Of a stretch of 33,276 nt of DNA, positions 1 through 7,936 are shown piece after piece (the stretch's first letter is position 1; each line of letters begins with the position of its first letter). The notes under the pieces are model-generated. The model was not told the origin of the DNA. It saw only the letters and a program-made list of their open reading frames with translations, and did no database searches. Origin of the DNA: Chimaeribacter coloradensis (lineage in GTDB: Bacteria; Pseudomonadota; Gammaproteobacteria; Enterobacterales; Enterobacteriaceae). A program made the position numbers and the translations under genes. The stretch is from the NCBI RefSeq assembly GCF_002858715.1, contig NZ_PJZH01000034.1, positions 1 to 33,276 of the forward strand. Direction: 5' to 3'.

Positions 1-184
1 GCATCAGGAACGCAGCGGGGTCAAGGGCCTTATCGGGGCTGGTAAAGGTCAGGCGGTAACAGAAGGGCAGGCTCAGCGCCTCCTCGCTGCTCAGGCCCAG
101 GATGTCCAGCTCAGCGGTGCAGCCGCGCACACGCAGCAGATGGTGGCGGTGGTCAAAGAATATCGGCGGGGTAGAGGTGTTCAT
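1..184 (-). CDS. vgrG: VgrG-type T6SS spike protein, N-terminal fragment
   Basis: This is the first 61 codons of a gene that runs off the left edge. The start ATG is preceded by an AGGGAGCC ribosome site. The translation has the typical VgrG/Rhs-element opening: a short lead, then LLRVRGCTAELDILGL, a LSLPFCYRLTFTS stretch and DKALDPAAFLM. In known VgrG proteins this is the start of the gp27-like half of the spike that caps the Hcp tube of a type VI secretion system and carries effectors. Only the N-terminus is visible, so any C-terminal effector extension cannot be judged. No other T6SS gene lies in the window, so this may be an orphan vgrG or the edge of a cluster. The family call is fairly firm despite the short length. 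Confidence 0.8.
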   Translation of the reverse strand, partial: MNTSTPPIFFDHRHHLLRVRGCTAELDILGLSSEEALSLPFCYRLTFTSPDKALDPAAFLM

Positions 185-380
185 AAGGCTCCCTGCGTAT
201 GCCGGGGCAGAACGCCCGGCATCAAGCGTTGTAGAAAGTGGAGAAAAAAAACAACGCTGAGCAACATAGCATAGAAAAATAAGCATATGAAATACAAAGA
301 TATTATGGGTTAAAGGGGAGGTATTTAGCAGAGTGATGAATGAAACGGGTAAAACGAATAAAGAAGAGAGGCGTTGTGAC

Positions 381-412
381 AAAAAAGGCATACCTCCCGG
401 TATGCCTTTTTT
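381..412 (-). terminator. Bidirectional rho-independent terminator downstream of katN
   Basis: A perfect 14-bp stem (381-394 with 399-412) closes a TCCC loop. The arms begin with six A and end with six T, so it can act on either strand. It lies 18 bases past the katN stop codon, between katN and the upstream region of vgrG, and probably ends the katN transcript. Confidence 0.85.
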
Positions 413-429
413 GCTTTCAGCGGCTCGCC

Positions 430-1353
430 TCAAATCGGCGGCAGGTTCGGGTCACTGGCATCTTTTTGCTGGCTGGTGCCGGTGCCGGCCACTGACGTGG
501 CACCCAGTTCGGCACCGGTAGTGGGGTTGACCGTCGGGTCGGACTGGGTGCGCTGCGCCATCACCTCGTAGTCCACTTTCTGGTCTTCCGGAATAGTCAG
601 CACGGCCAGGCCGTCGCCGCCGTCCACCGCCGGTTGCGGGTCGGCCACGTAGTTGAAGTTCTCATCCGAGTTCCAGCTGCCGCGCACTTCCCCTTCACCC
701 GACATATTAAAGTAGGTGTTGGCGAACTCCGGCACCGGCGGCAGTTTGCCCGGCGGGAAGTTGTTGCGGATGGCGTAGAGCGCTTTCTCAAACGAAAGCT
801 GGTGCGCCACTTCACGCGTCATCAGGAAGGAGAGGGCGTCACGTACGCCGACGTCATCCGTCAGGTTGATCAGGCGTTCATAGACGATTTTAGCCCTGGC
901 CTCGGCGGCAATATTGGAACGCAGGTCGGCTGTTGGCTCGCCGATGGTGTCGATGTAGGCCGCCGTCCAGGGCACGCCGGCAGAGTTGATCAGCGGCGGC
1001 CCGCCGCCATACAGCACGTTGGTGATGTGGCTGTCATTGCCGTTGCCGGTCAGGGAGCGGTAAAGGTCGGCTTCATTTTGGGTGCCTTCGGCCAGCTCGC
1101 CTTTGGCACCTTTGTTCAGCATGGCAACGATGGTGCCGATGATCTCCAGGTGGCTCAGCTCTTCGGTCGCGATGTCCAGCAGCAGGTCTTTGCGCCCCGG
1201 GTCATCGTCGCCCAGTCCCTGGGTGAAGTAGCGGCAGGCCGCGGCCAGCTCGCCCTGCGGCCCGCCAAACTGTTCCAGCAACAGGTTGGCAAGGCCGGGG
1301 TTCGGCTCGGCGACACGGACGGTGTATTGAAGTGATTTCACATGTTTAAACAT
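430..1353 (-). CDS. katN: Manganese catalase (KatN type)
   Basis: This 307-residue non-haem catalase is expected to convert hydrogen peroxide to water and oxygen with a dimanganese centre in the cytoplasm. All five metal ligands known from the Lactobacillus plantarum enzyme can be placed: E35 (GGPQGELAAA), E65 and H68 (TEELSHLE), E151 (EARAK) and H184 (REVAHQ). The length and the disordered Pro/Thr/Gly-rich tail (from about residue 270) fit the ferritin-like manganese catalase family. The start ATG at 1353 has a GAGGATGG ribosome site. The gene stands alone between terminators, with proP upstream on the same strand. In Salmonella katN belongs to the RpoS regulon; the same control is plausible here but I see no clear promoter that proves it. 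Confidence 0.93.
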   Translation of the reverse strand: MFKHVKSLQYTVRVAEPNPGLANLLLEQFGGPQGELAAACRYFTQGLGDDDPGRKDLLLDIATEELSHLEIIGTIVAMLNKGAKGELAEGTQNEADLYRSLTGNGNDSHITNVLYGGGPPLINSAGVPWTAAYIDTIGEPTADLRSNIAAEARAKIVYERLINLTDDVGVRDALSFLMTREVAHQLSFEKALYAIRNNFPPGKLPPVPEFANTYFNMSGEGEVRGSWNSDENFNYVADPQPAVDGGDGLAVLTIPEDQKVDYEVMAQRTQSDPTVNPTTGAELGATSVAGTGTSQQKDASDPNLPPI

Positions 1354-1800
1354 TCGCCATCCTCAATGTTCGGGTGATCGGTTTCATGGGCGTGCCTGAA
1401 AACCGCATTGTGGTGCTGATATAAACGAGGTGCTCACATAAAGGCTCCGGCCACGGCTGAAGCCGTCGCGGAGGGAGGGGCAGAACTGTGTCAGCGTGCG
1501 CCGTAACGGCCGGGTTGACATGCTGGCCGGGCGCACAACACGTATAAGTTATAGAAGCCGGCGGGCAGCGCTGAGGAGAAATGCGATGAAGAAATCATCA
1601 ATTAAGATATTTCTTAAAAGAAAAAAGAAGATAAAAAATGAGGTGGCCTGCTTTGGTTCAACATAATCATTTGAATAAATTGATTATTTTTTATTGATGC
1701 GTCTCAGGCGTGAGGATTTTTAAGGATTTCGTTAAGAAAATTGTCTGAATATTGCACAAATTTATACGCTGATAAGCGGCCTGTACAGCTTTGCCCGGGC
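1354..1800. other. Spacer upstream of katN
   Basis: About 450 bases separate katN from the proP terminator. The part from about 1600 to 1760 is clearly AT-rich. I see no convincing ORF, RNA or strong sigma-70 promoter; a loose TTTATATC element on the minus strand (around 1420) is too weak to call. The katN promoter must lie here. Confidence 0.4.
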
Positions 1801-1832
1801 AAAAAAAAGCCTGTGGCAGGATGCCACAGGCT
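1801..1832 (-). terminator. Rho-independent terminator of proP
   Basis: An 11-bp perfect stem (1808-1818 with 1822-1832) closes a three-base loop. On the minus strand it is followed by eight T. It lies just after the proP stop codon at 1851. Confidence 0.9.
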
Positions 1833-1850
1833 GGGAAGGTAAAGGGAAGA

Positions 1851-3356
1851 TTATTCGTTGATGCGCGGGTGCTGCTGGATCAGGTTGGAACGCTTGGCTT
1901 CCAGGGCAGCAATCTGCTCATTGATGTCTTCGATTTTGCTCTCGATGTTGTCATGGTGCTCGCGCAGGATCTCTTTCGCTTCGCTGAGGTCAGACGCGGC
2001 CGGGGTTGCGCCACGCAGCGGCTTGTTGGCGGTCTCTTTCATGAAGAGGCCGGTCGCCAGGCCGATAAGCGCCACCACCATCAGGTAGTAACCCGGCATA
2101 TAGAGGTCACCGGTCGCTTCCACCAGCCACGCGGCGGCGGTCGGGGTCAGGCCTGCAATCAGCACCGAGATGTTAAAGGCGCTGGCCAGCGCGCTGTAAC
2201 GGATGTGGGTCGGGAACATCGCCGGCAGGGAAGAGGCCATCACGCCGGTAAAGGCGTTCAGGATCACCGCCAGCAGCAGCAGGCCGCAGAAGATCAGGCC
2301 GGTGGTGTGGCTGGTGATCATCATAAAGCACGGCACTGCCAGCAGCAGCAGCGCGATACTGCCGCCAATCACAAACGGGCGGCGGCCGAAGCGGTCACTC
2401 AGCAGGCCCATCACCGGCTGTACAAACAGCATCCCCAGCATCACCGCGATGATGATCATCACGCCGTGGTCTTCCGCATAGTGCAGGTTATGCGACAGGT
2501 AGCTCGGCATGTAGGTCAGCAGCATGTAGTAAGTGACGTTGGTGGAGAGCACCAGGCCGATACAGGCCAGCAGGCTGCGCCAGTGGCGGGTCGCGATCTC
2601 TTTAAACGAGACTTTCGGGCCGTCACGCAGCCCTTCGCGGTCGCCCTGTTCCAGCTTGTCCACGTGCTGCTGGAACGCCGGGGTCTCTTCCAGCGCGTTA
2701 CGCAGGTAGAGGCCGATGATGCCCAGCGGCAGCGCGAGGAAGAACGGCAGACGCCAGCCCCAGTCCAGGAAGCGCTCTTCGCCGATCACGGCGGAGATAA
2801 TCACCACGAGGCCCGCGCCGAGCACAAACCCGGCAATCGAGCCGAAGTCGAGCCAGCTGCCCATAAAGCCGCGGCGGCGGTCAGGGGAGTACTCCGCCAC
2901 AAAGATCGAGGCACCGGTGTATTCGCCGCCGACCGAGAAGCCCTGCGCCATTTTTGCCAGCAGCAGCAGGATGGGCGCCCAGATACCTATCGAGGCGTAA
3001 GAGGGGATTAAACCGATACAGAAAGTACTGACGGACATGATGACGATGGTAATCGACAGGATTTTCTGGCGGCCATATTTGTCACCCAGGGTACCGAAGA
3101 ACATGCCGCCCAGCGGGCGGATCAGGAAGGGTACGGAGAAGGTCGCCAGCGCGGCGATCATCTGGACGCCGGGATCGGCACCGGGGAAAAAGACCTGGCC
3201 GAGGGCGTACGCCACAAACCCGTAGACCCCAAAATCGAACCACTCCATGGCGTTACCCAGGGAGGCTGCGGTAATGGCTTTTCGTAACTTCGCATCATCA
3301 ATGATGGTTACGTCCTTCAAGCCGATAGGCTTTACTTGTTTCTTACGAAGCTTCAT
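1851..3356 (-). CDS. proP: Proline/glycine betaine:H+ symporter ProP
   Basis: This 501-residue protein matches ProP of E. coli in length and domain order. It is a 12-helix major facilitator of the metabolite:H+ symporter family in the inner membrane and takes up proline, glycine betaine and other compatible solutes during osmotic upshift. Visible marks are the NAMEWFDFGVYGF helix 1, the GDKYGRQK loop 2-3 motif, the GGEYTGASIFVAEY motif and the LSDRFGRRP repeat in the second half. The C-terminal tail (about residues 450-501) is a heptad-like stretch (SKIEDINEQIAALEAKRSNLIQ), the antiparallel coiled coil that tunes osmotic activation in the E. coli protein. The gene is monocistronic, ending at a strong terminator. 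The 800-base upstream spacer leaves room for multiple promoters as in E. coli. Confidence 0.95.
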   Translation of the reverse strand: MKLRKKQVKPIGLKDVTIIDDAKLRKAITAASLGNAMEWFDFGVYGFVAYALGQVFFPGADPGVQMIAALATFSVPFLIRPLGGMFFGTLGDKYGRQKILSITIVIMSVSTFCIGLIPSYASIGIWAPILLLLAKMAQGFSVGGEYTGASIFVAEYSPDRRRGFMGSWLDFGSIAGFVLGAGLVVIISAVIGEERFLDWGWRLPFFLALPLGIIGLYLRNALEETPAFQQHVDKLEQGDREGLRDGPKVSFKEIATRHWRSLLACIGLVLSTNVTYYMLLTYMPSYLSHNLHYAEDHGVMIIIAVMLGMLFVQPVMGLLSDRFGRRPFVIGGSIALLLLAVPCFMMITSHTTGLIFCGLLLLAVILNAFTGVMASSLPAMFPTHIRYSALASAFNISVLIAGLTPTAAAWLVEATGDLYMPGYYLMVVALIGLATGLFMKETANKPLRGATPAASDLSEAKEILREHHDNIESKIEDINEQIAALEAKRSNLIQQHPRINE

Positions 3357-4161
3357 AGCAGAGAGGACCTGTTTTTATGGTTATCAAGGTTTATTGTTTC
3401 CGTTGACGCACGATCTTTTATAACAGAAGGATAGACTACAGCGACAGTAAATGGGGTTTTAACGGTTAATGTATAAGCGAAAAAGCGAAATAAATGGCTG
3501 ATCGGGCAATTAATACACAGCGCAATCCGCTGTCCGGCGGTCTGGCCATTATCCTGCCGATGTCGGCGCAGCATAAAAAAAGGGTAGGCCCAGCGTTAGT
3601 GGGTATTTACCGCGCCGCTTTCCCTGCCGCAGGGGCGCACAGCATTATATTCCCACGGCAGCGCGGCGATTATTTATAACCGGTTGCACCATAACGGAAA
3701 TTAACAGCCGTTATTCGCCAGGCTGAGTGAAGGAATATATTTCCCCTGACGCCACCCGCCCGGCCCCTCTATTTTCACCCCTGCTGACCCCGCGCCGGCT
3801 GCCGGAAGAAGGGTAAAAAAGCGTAAAAAAGTGCCCCATAACGGTGACGTCTTTTCTGCGTCACAGGGGCGGATAGTGCGTGGTCATTGAGCGATCTTTT
3901 TTTATCGTGCTGGGTTTAGGTTTCTGACGTTATCAGGAATAAAATACCGTTAAATCAATGGCTGAGGTTTTTCTTAGCCTGCTTATGGTGCGGCTTTTAA
4001 TAAATAACCACGGGTTTGCACATTTTTGGTGAGGTTTTTCAGCAAGGCTGATCCTACTGCCGGGCGAGGCCCGCGCGCTGCCTGAAGGGTAAAGGCCGTA
4101 AAAAACTGGCACAGGGGTTGCAAAGGCTTTTTCAGCAAACAATGACTGAACCGGAGCCTTT
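3357..4161. other. Long divergent spacer between proP and the amine dehydrogenase cluster
   Basis: This 805-base region holds the divergent promoters for proP (minus) and the amine dehydrogenase operon (plus). I see no credible gene; short ORFs here have no family features. Visible sequence structure includes an AACCGGTT palindrome (3678-3685), a 7-bp inverted repeat (3691-3714), a near-repeat GTAAAAAAG pair (around 3812-3831) and a GTGACG/CGTCAC hairpin (3844-3864). None could be tied to a known regulator. Confidence 0.4.
3691..3714. promoter_or_regulatory. Inverted repeat, possible operator
   Basis: ATAACGG (3691-3697) and CCGTTAT (3708-3714) form perfect 7-bp arms around a 10-base AT-rich centre. 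An AACCGGTT palindrome lies 5 bases to the left. The arm and spacer sizes suit a dimeric regulator, but no regulator gene is adjacent and the site is about 450 bases from the first amine dehydrogenase gene. Confidence 0.3.
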
Positions 4162-5322
4162 ATGCGATATAGTTCGATAGCGTTGTGTACCCTCTTAGGC
4201 AGTATAACCCTCACCCCCAGTCAGGCCGCCGAACCCTTTAAACCGGAACGCATCAGCGTAGAAAAAAATATTGCGCCCGGCCCGAATATTTATGTGCTGG
4301 ACCAGAACTGGAAAGGGGCGAGCACCATTACCGTCCTCTCTGCCGATGACCTCTCCACCAAAGGAAATATCTCCGCCGGGTTAATCAGCCAGTTCACCTT
4401 GTCGCAGGATAAAAAACAGCTTTATACCGCCTCTGTCTATCCCAAACGAATTATGTCCGGCCCGACCGATGCCGTGGTGCAGGATTTTGACATCGCCACG
4501 TTAAGCCAAATCAAAGAGATGGAAACCCTGCCGAAAATGGCGCAGGTTGCGCCGTCAATTAACAGTTTCCAGCTCTCGGCCGGGGATAAATACGCCTTTG
4601 TGCAGAACGCCACCCCGGCCGCCTCGGTCTCTGTGATCAGCCTGGCGACCGGCCAGCACCTGCTGGAAGTGCCGACACCGGGGTGCTGGGGGATCTACCC
4701 CTCGCAGCAGCCGGGGAAATTCAGCGCCCTTTGCGGGGACGGCACTATCGCGACCTACCAGATCGCTGACGATGAGAAGAACTACCAGGCCGCCAAAAGC
4801 GCGAAACTGTTCGACAGCGACAAAGATGCCCTGTTCATCGCCGCGCAGCGGGACGGCGACCGCCTGATGTTCACCTCCTTCACCGGCAACATGGTGGTGG
4901 TGTCGGACAAAGAGGCCACCGCCACCTTGCAGGAGACGTTCAGCTATACCCAGGGCATCAAGGGCCATTGGGTGCCGGGCGGCTTCCAGGTGCTCGCCTA
5001 TAACAAACCCACCAACCTGATGTTCGTCACCATGCACCCCAACGGCAAAGAGGGCAGCCACAAAGATGCGGCCAAAGAGGTGTGGGGCATCGACATGGCG
5101 AGCCACAAGGTGGTGACGCGCTTCAAAGTGGATAACCCGATCGCGCTGGCGGTCAGCAACACGGCGCAGCCGCAGCTCTTTACCCTCAAAGACAATGAAG
5201 AGGGCGAGGGCGGCACGGTCACCCAATACCACTTTAGCAGTGATAAAAACGTCACTGCCAAAAAGCAGGGCAGCGTGAAGGGGCTGGGGGATTTCAACGT
5301 GATGCTGCGGGTGGATAACTGA
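4162..5322 (+). CDS. aauB: TTQ amine dehydrogenase, large (heavy) subunit
   Basis: This 386-residue exported protein belongs to the methylamine/aralkylamine dehydrogenase heavy-chain family, a seven-bladed beta-propeller that docks two TTQ light chains in the periplasm and helps form the substrate channel. It has a Sec signal peptide (about residues 1-22, cleaving after PSQA). Family marks include the TPGCWGIYPSQ segment with FSALCGDGT, and the HPNGKEGSHKDAAKEVWGIDMASHKVV segment. The ATG at 4162 has a GGAG ribosome site. The stop overlaps the next start (TGATG), indicating translational coupling. Motifs suit the aralkylamine (AauB) branch at least as well as MauB; the substrate cannot be settled from sequence. 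The gene leads a seven-gene unit. Confidence 0.88.
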   Translation: MRYSSIALCTLLGSITLTPSQAAEPFKPERISVEKNIAPGPNIYVLDQNWKGASTITVLSADDLSTKGNISAGLISQFTLSQDKKQLYTASVYPKRIMSGPTDAVVQDFDIATLSQIKEMETLPKMAQVAPSINSFQLSAGDKYAFVQNATPAASVSVISLATGQHLLEVPTPGCWGIYPSQQPGKFSALCGDGTIATYQIADDEKNYQAAKSAKLFDSDKDALFIAAQRDGDRLMFTSFTGNMVVVSDKEATATLQETFSYTQGIKGHWVPGGFQVLAYNKPTNLMFVTMHPNGKEGSHKDAAKEVWGIDMASHKVVTRFKVDNPIALAVSNTAQPQLFTLKDNEEGEGGTVTQYHFSSDKNVTAKKQGSVKGLGDFNVMLRVDN

Positions 5323-5867
5323 TGGCCGCCCTCTCCGGCATGCTGCACGTCAGTGTGCTCACCTTCCTGACGCTGCTGTTCAGCCAGGCGGCGCTGCATA
5401 AGCTCAGCGACCTGCGGCGCTTCTCCGGCTACGTGGCGGATTACGGCGTGCTGCCGCCGCGCCTGACGCTGCCGGTGACCCGGCTGCTGGCGGGTGCCGA
5501 AGCACTGGCGATTGCCCTGGCGCTGATCCCGGCGGCCTCGCAAACGGGGCTGGTGCTGATGGGCGCGCTGCTGGCGCTCTATGGCGGCGTGATGCTGCTG
5601 GCGCTGCGCCGCGGCAAACGCCGCATCGACTGCGGTTGCGGCGGCGTGGCCCAGCCGCTCTCCCGGCTGCTGGTGGTGCGCAACGGCCTGTTGCTGGCGC
5701 TGGCGGCGCTGGCCGCCCTGACCGGACACGCGCCGGTGGCCCTGCCCAACCTGGCGGTGGCGATGGTCGGCGGCGTGCTGCTGTGGGCCAGCTACCAGCT
5801 GCTTGAGCAACTGTTGCGCCTGCACAGCCTGCGCGCCGCCTTAACCCCGGACGCTGTTAACCCCTGA
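5322..5867 (+). CDS. aauE: MauE/AauE-type membrane maturation protein
   Basis: This 181-residue integral membrane protein has about four hydrophobic helices and a conserved CGCGG motif (Cys104 and Cys106) after the second or third helix. In the Mau system MauE is needed, with MauD, to make the disulfide-rich TTQ light chain; the family is a DoxX-like relative of redox membrane proteins. The gene shares its start with the stop of the large-subunit gene and precedes mauD, the order known from mau and aau clusters. The function is assigned from family and context. Confidence 0.85.
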   Translation: MAALSGMLHVSVLTFLTLLFSQAALHKLSDLRRFSGYVADYGVLPPRLTLPVTRLLAGAEALAIALALIPAASQTGLVLMGALLALYGGVMLLALRRGKRRIDCGCGGVAQPLSRLLVVRNGLLLALAALAALTGHAPVALPNLAVAMVGGVLLWASYQLLEQLLRLHSLRAALTPDAVNP

Positions 5868-5880
5868 CCCTGAGGTGCCC

Positions 5881-6486
5881 ATGACGACCCTGATCCTTTT
5901 TATGCTGGCGCTGCTGACGGTGCTGGTGGCCGTGCTGATTGTCGCCTTCTTTGCCCTGTCGCGGCAGGTGGGGGTGCTGTTTGAGCGCATCACGCCGGTG
6001 GGCGCGATGATCAATGACAACGGCCCGGCGATAGGCGACGCCTCCCCGCAGTTTACGCTGCAAAGCCTGAACCACGGCCCGGTGGCGATTGGCGGTGTGC
6101 AGCCGAAAAGCACGCTGGTGTTCTTCCTCTCGCCGACCTGCCCGATCTGCAAAACGCTGCTGCCGGTGGTGAAAAACCTGCGCCGCGCCGAAGGTGCCTG
6201 GCTGAATATCATCCTCGCCAGTGACGGCGACAGTGAAAAACAGCGCGCGTTTATCCAGCAGCAGCAGCTTGGCGACATTCCCTATGTGCTGTCGCAGGAG
6301 CTGGGCATGGCGTGGCGCGTGGCGAAACTGCCGTTCTCGGTGCTGATCAGCCCGCAGGGCATCATCACCGCCAAAGGGCTGATCAACAGCCGGGAGCAGT
6401 TCGAAAGCCTGTTTAACGCCCACGAGAGCGGCATCGAATCGATCCAGGCCTACAGCCGCAAGCCATCTTTGACCGCGAACCCTTAA
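5881..6486 (+). CDS. aauD: MauD/AauD-type thioredoxin-like maturation protein
   Basis: This is a membrane-anchored periplasmic thiol-disulfide protein of about 201 residues. An N-terminal anchor (about residues 3-25) is followed by a thioredoxin/peroxiredoxin-like fold with a CPIC active site (Cys87, Cys90) in SPTCPICKTLLP and a cis-proline region (KLPFSVLISPQG). MauD family proteins are required for disulfide formation or isomerisation in the TTQ light chain. The ATG at 5881 is preferred over an upstream GTG at 5875 because a GAGGTG ribosome site sits just before it. The gene lies 13 bases after mauE and shortly before the light-chain gene. Confidence 0.87.
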   Translation: MTTLILFMLALLTVLVAVLIVAFFALSRQVGVLFERITPVGAMINDNGPAIGDASPQFTLQSLNHGPVAIGGVQPKSTLVFFLSPTCPICKTLLPVVKNLRRAEGAWLNIILASDGDSEKQRAFIQQQQLGDIPYVLSQELGMAWRVAKLPFSVLISPQGIITAKGLINSREQFESLFNAHESGIESIQAYSRKPSLTANP

Positions 6487-6502
6487 CTGGCAGGAGACTA
6501 TG

Positions 6503-7036
6503 ATGAAATTTCTGACCTCTTTACTCGCATCCCTTGATGCGCTTTCCGAGCGCAAAATGCGCGATTCGGCCCGGCGGCTGGGGCGGCGCAGCTTCCTCGC
6601 CAAAACGGGCGCGGTGCTGGTCGGCACCGGGCTGATGCCGCTGCTGCCGTTTGACCGCTCCATGGGCAAGGCGTTTGCCGCCGCCCCGGCCGATGACCCG
6701 GCCTCCTGTGACTACTGGCGCTACTGCGCGCTGGACGGCAACCTCTGCTCTACCTCCGGCGGCAGCATGACCAGCTGCCCGCCCGGCGCGGAGGCCTCCA
6801 AAGTGGCGTGGGTCGGCACCTGCCGCAACCCGCATGACAAAAAGGACTACCTCGTCTCCTATAACGACTGCTGCGGCAAGGCCACGGTGGCGAACTCCAC
6901 CAGCTGCTTCACCAGCCAGGGCGAGCGCCCCGGCTACCGCATGGGGCTGCACAACGACATCAACTGGTGCATGGCGAATACCAACAAAGGCTACCACTGC
7001 ACGGTGGCGACACTGGTGGGGGTCGCCAATGAGTAA
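6503..7036 (+). CDS. aauA: TTQ amine dehydrogenase, small (light) subunit
   Basis: This is the catalytic light chain that carries the tryptophan tryptophylquinone cofactor and oxidatively deaminates a primary amine in the periplasm. A long N-terminal signal with RRLGRRSFLAKTG looks Tat-like, as in known light chains. The two TTQ tryptophans can be placed at W103 (VAWVGTC) and W155 (DINWCMAN), with the active-site Asp at D122 (SYNDCCGK) and Thr at T167 (HCTVA). RNPHDKKDYLVSYNDCCGK and ERPGY-LHNDINWCMAN resemble the Alcaligenes aralkylamine enzyme more than methylamine dehydrogenase. The mature part has ten cysteines instead of the twelve in MADH, one disulfide fewer. Tandem ATGs stand at 6500 and 6503; 6503 has better spacing from AGGAG. 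The 3' end overlaps the next gene by 8 bases. Confidence 0.9.
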   Translation: MKFLTSLLASLDALSERKMRDSARRLGRRSFLAKTGAVLVGTGLMPLLPFDRSMGKAFAAAPADDPASCDYWRYCALDGNLCSTSGGSMTSCPPGAEASKVAWVGTCRNPHDKKDYLVSYNDCCGKATVANSTSCFTSQGERPGYRMGLHNDINWCMANTNKGYHCTVATLVGVANE

Positions 7037-7457
7037 ACCGCTGATGCTCGCCGCGCTGCTGCTCTGCGCGCCTGCGGCCTGGGCGGACGGCCACGCCGCC
7101 TTTGAGGAGAACTGCGCCAGTTGCCACGGCGCGGATGCCGAAGGGATCGAGGGGCTGGCCCCGCCGCTGCACAATGCCGATCTGTGGAAAACGCTGGGCG
7201 ACAACCGGCAGGCCTATATCGCCGGGGTGGTCACCGGCGGTATGAGCGGCACGCTGACGTCCAAAGGCAGCACCTATGAGGGGCTGGTGATGCCGCCGCT
7301 GGGCTACCTCGACACCGCCACGCTGGTGGAGATCACCCACTATGTGCTGAACGAGGTGAACCAGGCGGGGGACGGCCCCTCCGCGGCGCTGATCACCCAG
7401 TACCAGGCGAACCCGCCGGAGCACGCGGCGCTGCGCAAACTCAGGAACGGGGGGTAA
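7029..7457 (+). CDS. Monohaem cytochrome c of the amine dehydrogenase cluster
   Basis: This 142-residue exported class I cytochrome c has a Sec signal (residues 1-19, cleaving after AWA), one haem site CASCH (29-33) and a likely axial Met at M88 in VMPPLGYL. It is expected to be periplasmic and to accept electrons from the TTQ enzyme, replacing the blue copper protein (amicyanin or azurin) used elsewhere. The ATG at 7029 overlaps the light-chain stop; in-frame sequence further upstream lies inside the light-chain gene and is not credible as coding. The electron-acceptor role is inferred from context. Confidence 0.85.
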   Translation: MSKPLMLAALLLCAPAAWADGHAAFEENCASCHGADAEGIEGLAPPLHNADLWKTLGDNRQAYIAGVVTGGMSGTLTSKGSTYEGLVMPPLGYLDTATLVEITHYVLNEVNQAGDGPSAALITQYQANPPEHAALRKLRNGG

Positions 7458-7459
7458 GC

Positions 7460-7909
7460 ATGCCGGGCAAACAGAGACGCACAGGCTGGGGCGTGCTGCT
7501 GCTGTCGCTGCTGCCGCTCTTTGCCCAGGCTGAAAAGAACACGCCGTGGCAGAATTACGTGTTGCGCTGCTCCGGCTGCCACGATATGGACGGCTCCGGC
7601 TCAGTCGCGGGGGGCATTCCCCCGCTGCCCGGCTTCCTCGGTACCTTCACCAACGACCCGGCCGGGCGGCTCTACCTGATGCATGTGCCGGGCATCGTCG
7701 CCTCCAGCCTGGACAATGCCCAGCTCGCCGAGCTGATGAACTTCCTGAATGAGAAATGGGGCGATCCGCAGGGTTATCCGGCGTTTACGCCGCAGGAGGT
7801 GAAAACCCTGCGCGACACCCCGGTCGCGGATGTGGTGAAATACCGGCGGCAGCTGGTGAAGCGCTACCTGAAAGAGGGCATGAAAACTGCCGATTACCCC
7901 TGGCCCTGA
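7460..7909 (+). CDS. Second monohaem c-type cytochrome of the cluster
   Basis: This 149-residue exported protein has a signal peptide (about 1-24, cleaving after AQA) and one haem-binding motif CSGCH (37-41) followed by DMDGSG. The distal part lacks the usual MPPxG axial-ligand stretch; M79, in a YLMHVPG segment (around 77-83), is the best candidate for the sixth ligand. It starts 2 bases after the previous gene with a GGGGGGT ribosome site, so the two cytochromes are almost certainly co-translated. It may relay electrons between the first cytochrome and the multicopper oxidase or respiratory chain; this role is an inference. Confidence 0.8.
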   Translation: MPGKQRRTGWGVLLLSLLPLFAQAEKNTPWQNYVLRCSGCHDMDGSGSVAGGIPPLPGFLGTFTNDPAGRLYLMHVPGIVASSLDNAQLAELMNFLNEKWGDPQGYPAFTPQEVKTLRDTPVADVVKYRRQLVKRYLKEGMKTADYPWP

Positions 7910-7936
7910 GTGGCCGGACACGCTCTGGAACCCTTT

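Noticed and set aside
333-521. 62-codon plus-strand frame across the katN terminator
   Set aside because: It runs through the terminator hairpin and into katN antisense; no family features.
1791-3011. 406-codon plus-strand open frame opposite proP
   Set aside because: Low-complexity Gln/Arg/His-rich translation, fully antisense to a clear ProP; an artefact of GC-rich third positions.
3844-3864. GTGACG/CGTCAC hairpin as a terminator
   Set aside because: Only 6 bp of stem, no T-run and no upstream gene to terminate on the plus strand.
3933-4214. 93-codon minus-strand frame upstream of the amine dehydrogenase genes
   Set aside because: No family features and it overlaps the signal peptide of the large-subunit gene.
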